Of a DNA stretch of 44,567 bases, positions 42,125-44,567 are shown piece by piece; the stretch's first letter is position 1, and each line of letters starts with the position of its first letter. The notes beneath the pieces were generated by a model, which was not told the origin of the DNA, ran no database searches, and saw only the letters and a list, made by a program, of their open reading frames with translations. Origin of the DNA: UBA1205 sp045598105 (GTDB taxonomy: Bacteria > Bacteroidota > Bacteroidia > Bacteroidales > WCHB1-69). The stretch spans positions 1 to 44,567 of the forward strand of contig JAZLLK010000047.1 in assembly GCA_045598105.1 (NCBI GenBank). Direction: 5' to 3'. The position numbers and the translations under genes are program-made.

Positions 42125-44014
42125 ATGGATGATGCAATAGAAAAAGATTTGCAAAAACAAGCTATCTTTAAGATAGGCGAGGTCTATTCTGTAGACGGAA
42201 GAACTGTTTGTGTCAAAGTTGATAAGAACAAGAATTTGTCTCATTTGTTATTTCAAGGAACGCTTATTAAAAATGTTTCTGTTGGTCATTATGTCAAAAT
42301 TCTAAAGGGTTTTATCAGCATAATTGCCAAAGTTGAAAGCGAAAAAATAAAAGAGGAAGTTGTCCCTGATAAGTCCTACTATAACAAGGAAGATTCCGTT
42401 CAACGGATGCTTGTTGTGAAATTAATTGGCTATTTTGAGAATGGTGAATATTGCAAGGGTGTAAAAGAAATGCCATTGATAGGCAATGAATGTGTGCTAC
42501 TGGATAATAAGGAATTTTCCTACATTCACAAATTTGCTTCAAGTAAAGAACCAACTATTTCGATTGGAAATTTGTTGGTAGATGAGAGTGTCCCTATTGA
42601 AATTAGCATTAATAAATTGTTCTCTAGCCATATCGGAATATTTGGAAATACGGGAAGCGGCAAAAGTTATTCTTTGGCTAACATATACAAAAAACTGTTT
42701 GATAAAATTGGCAGTAATCAAAAATTCAAACAAAACGCAAAGTTTTTGTTGTTTGATTTTAATGGTGAATATTCTCCAAATGATGTCATTATTAACGATA
42801 AAAAATCATATATTTTGTCAACGAGAGATTCTATTGGTGGAAGCAAAATTCCATTGGCAAAAGATGACTTGTTGAATCCAGAATTGTTTTACATTCTTGC
42901 TAGTGCAACGGAAAAGACACAACAACCTTTTATAAAAAGGACCCTTGAACTTTATAAAAAGGTTCAAAATGCTGATGACCCAAATAACTATATGAAAGGA
43001 ATTCTTAAACGATTAGTGGAAGGCGTTGTGTGTATGGCCGATTATAGTAGGGCTAAATTGCTTCTTGATTATTTTGGAGATATATTTCCTCCCCAGAGAA
43101 ATCAAAACAATGAGGAAATCGGTTTGTTGTCAGACTTGCAGTGGCACAGTAAAAATTCGACTTTTTATACAGAAAAGGATGGTGAAAAAAGATATTTCAA
43201 TGCGGATGATGGTAAGCGATACATCACTCAATTAGTGTTGTACAAAGCTGTAGATTCATACATTGAAGATGCTGATTTTTTGACAACAATTATAAAGTAT
43301 TTGTATGTGCAGTTGATTCAGGATGTATTAAATAATAGAGCGGCTAATGAACATATTGCACCGGCCATAAACAAACTCAAAAGTCTTTCAAAAGATTTTG
43401 ATAAAGTTTTTGAGATTACCGATAAAGAAAAAGAAATTTGGGATGGTAAAAACTTTGTCGTAATTGATTTGGACAAGGTCAATATAAGCATGAAGAAATT
43501 GATACCTTTACTTATTTCTTACAAGTTATATTCATACCATAAAACTAAAAAAGCTGGTGCCCTGTCCGAATCATTAAATATCATTGTTGATGAAGCTCAC
43601 AATATTCTATCTTATGAATCTTTACGGGAAAGCGAATCTTGGAAGGATTTTAGACTTGAGACTTTTGAAGAAATCATAAAAGAAGGCCGTAAATTTGGTG
43701 TGTTTTTAACGATAGCCAGTCAGCGTCCATCTGATATTTCTTCAACAATTATTTCTCAATTACACAACTATTTTATTCATAGATTGGTGAATAATAGAGA
43801 TTTAGAGATGGTTGAAAAGGCAATTTCATATTTAGACAAATTATCTGTTGAATCATTGCCGATACTTCCTGTTGGTGCCTGTGTATTGTCTGGAATTATT
43901 GCTGATTTGCCCGTTATTATTCAAATGGATAAATTAGATAATAGCTCTAAGCCCGTTAGTGACAATATTGATTTAATTGATAGTTGGATAGATGGTAATG
44001 CTGTTCTGAATTGA
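42125..44014 (+). CDS. HerA-type hexameric ATPase/translocase
   Basis: A 629-residue FtsK/HerA-superfamily ATPase. A HAS-barrel-like N-terminal region (FKIGEVYSVDGRTVCVKVDK) is followed by Walker A IFGNTGSGKSYSLANI (172-187), Walker B NIIVDEAHNIL (near 485) and the sensor-like TIASQRPSDISSTIISQLHN with the arginine-finger region after it. Length and order are normal. Pairs with the SIR2 gene just upstream (Nezha-type SIR2-HerA arrangement). No NurA gene is next to it here, but a NurA-like relic lies at the opposite end of the window, in the unrelated left element. Confidence 0.9.
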   Translation: MDDAIEKDLQKQAIFKIGEVYSVDGRTVCVKVDKNKNLSHLLFQGTLIKNVSVGHYVKILKGFISIIAKVESEKIKEEVVPDKSYYNKEDSVQRMLVVKLIGYFENGEYCKGVKEMPLIGNECVLLDNKEFSYIHKFASSKEPTISIGNLLVDESVPIEISINKLFSSHIGIFGNTGSGKSYSLANIYKKLFDKIGSNQKFKQNAKFLLFDFNGEYSPNDVIINDKKSYILSTRDSIGGSKIPLAKDDLLNPELFYILASATEKTQQPFIKRTLELYKKVQNADDPNNYMKGILKRLVEGVVCMADYSRAKLLLDYFGDIFPPQRNQNNEEIGLLSDLQWHSKNSTFYTEKDGEKRYFNADDGKRYITQLVLYKAVDSYIEDADFLTTIIKYLYVQLIQDVLNNRAANEHIAPAINKLKSLSKDFDKVFEITDKEKEIWDGKNFVVIDLDKVNISMKKLIPLLISYKLYSYHKTKKAGALSESLNIIVDEAHNILSYESLRESESWKDFRLETFEEIIKEGRKFGVFLTIASQRPSDISSTIISQLHNYFIHRLVNNRDLEMVEKAISYLDKLSVESLPILPVGACVLSGIIADLPVIIQMDKLDNSSKPVSDNIDLIDSWIDGNAVLN

Positions 44015-44255
44015 TTATACAGTCACCTTATATTTGCGTTATCCAATATCTTTCTCAGAAGATTGCGTCAACCCAATGTAGTGATGATGTAAAAAACTCA
44101 GATAAATCCAAATATCGGTATTCTTCTATGAAATACACTGAAACACACTGCATCGGAGCAAAATATCTGTGAGTTGCACTTTGGTGAACTCTGTGCGCCA
44201 TGGAAACCATCTTGTGCCAGTGCGAGTAGTGGAAGGATGATGGAAAATAAAAAGT

Positions 44256-44300
44256 GTGGCAAAATTCCGAGCATATTGAAAATAATTGTACTTTTGCCAC
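44256..44300 (+). promoter_or_regulatory. Promoter of the XRE gene inside a 9-bp inverted repeat
   Basis: GTGGCAAAA (44256-44264) and TTTTGCCAC (44292-44300) are perfect inverted repeats 27 bp apart. The -7 element TACTTTTG (44289-44296) overlaps the right arm. The XRE start is 39 bp downstream, so autoregulation by the XRE protein is likely. The rest of the 325-bp gap after HerA (44015-44339) has a second TAnnTTTG-like TATATTTG near 44028 and no supportable gene. Confidence 0.55.
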
Positions 44301-44339
44301 GGAAATAAAATTACAGTAAAGCGCATTAAATATTTTATT

Positions 44340-44567
44340 ATGAATCATATAGTCGGAAACAACCTTGCAAAATTTCGTAAAGCAAACAGATTTACCCAAG
44401 AACAAATGGCTTCGTTTTTAGGTATTCAGCGCTCCGCCTATTCCAATTATGAATTGGGGGAACGGGAAGTTCCTCTCGATATTTTGGAAAAAGCCGCGGC
44501 ACTGCTGGGGTGCAAACTCAGCCTCTTTTACGAAGAAGATGCTTCTTTGGTTGACAATATGCTGGTT
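44340..44567 (+). CDS. XRE-family HTH regulator, 3'-partial
   Basis: 76 codons are visible, continuing past the window. An HTH_3 domain starts at about residue 8: NLAKFRKANRFTQEQMASFL, then GIQRSAYSNYELGEREVPLD and LEKAAALLGCKLSLFYEED. Such regulators often pair with an ImmA/IrrE-type or HipA-type gene downstream, which is not visible. Sits in its own transcription unit after the defence operon; may control the operon or itself. Confidence 0.85.
   Translation, partial: MNHIVGNNLAKFRKANRFTQEQMASFLGIQRSAYSNYELGEREVPLDILEKAAALLGCKLSLFYEEDASLVDNMLV

Noticed and set aside
44055..44405. A 116-residue minus-strand frame after HerA
   Set aside because: Overlaps the clear XRE start and its promoter, and has no recognisable domain.

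Overview
The window comes from a Bacteroidetes chromosome, most likely order Bacteroidales. Nearly every transcription unit is preceded by the Bacteroidetes -7 element TAnnTTTG. A PorT-type protein suggests a type IX secretion background, and the resident housekeeping proteins (DnaK, enolase, MnmE, phospho-sugar mutase, DUF4105/Lnb) read as Bacteroidales versions. The resident genes use ATA very heavily for isoleucine. The accessory genes at both ends do not, which marks them as acquired.

Layout. (1) Positions 1 to about 8.38 kb, minus strand: the right end of an integrative element, abutting the 3' end of dnaK. It has an excisionase-like double-HTH gene, an AbiH abortive-infection gene and a tyrosine recombinase in one operon. 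Next comes a MjaI-like type II restriction-modification pair whose operon continues into a reverse transcriptase of the defence-associated type. The RT stops exactly where a truncated DUF3987 (mobile-element primase-like) relic begins. A NurA-like gene, frameshifted at a C7 run, leaves the window on the left. (2) 8.4-33.7 kb: resident chromosome. dnaK, a folP-glycosyltransferase operon, a repeat-rich noncoding stretch (12.6-13.5 kb), a small membrane protein-rhodanese-heptose kinase-porT operon, sixA, an M50-like protease, a PAP2-like protein and eno. Then comes a long plus-strand run (19.5-29 kb): queD, an AtoE-type transporter, a fused anti-sigma kinase/STAS protein, a lipid-kinase-like protein, a (p)ppGpp synthetase, an alarmone-type HD hydrolase, a sensor PP2C phosphatase and a Kef-type antiporter. 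A phospho-sugar mutase, the Lnb-like gene, tRNA-Leu(UAG) and mnmE follow. (3) 33.75-44.57 kb: a defence island. A PLD-SNF2 helicase, a large Eco57I-type adenine methyltransferase with its specificity domain, a SIR2 NADase-like protein and a HerA ATPase form one plus-strand operon. After it comes the start of an XRE regulator whose promoter sits inside an inverted repeat.

How the genes work together. The left element pairs mobility genes with three different anti-phage strategies (abortive infection, restriction, RT). The right island puts a restriction/translocation pair (helicase plus methylase) directly in front of a SIR2-HerA pair, which would link DNA discrimination to NAD depletion. Both are the best candidates here for unusual systems. 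The GC content of the right island is mosaic: the DNA-recognition part of the methylase and the SIR2-HerA genes are far more AT-rich than the helicase and methylase core. In the resident part, the partner-switch, alarmone and PP2C genes look like one general-stress signalling operon.
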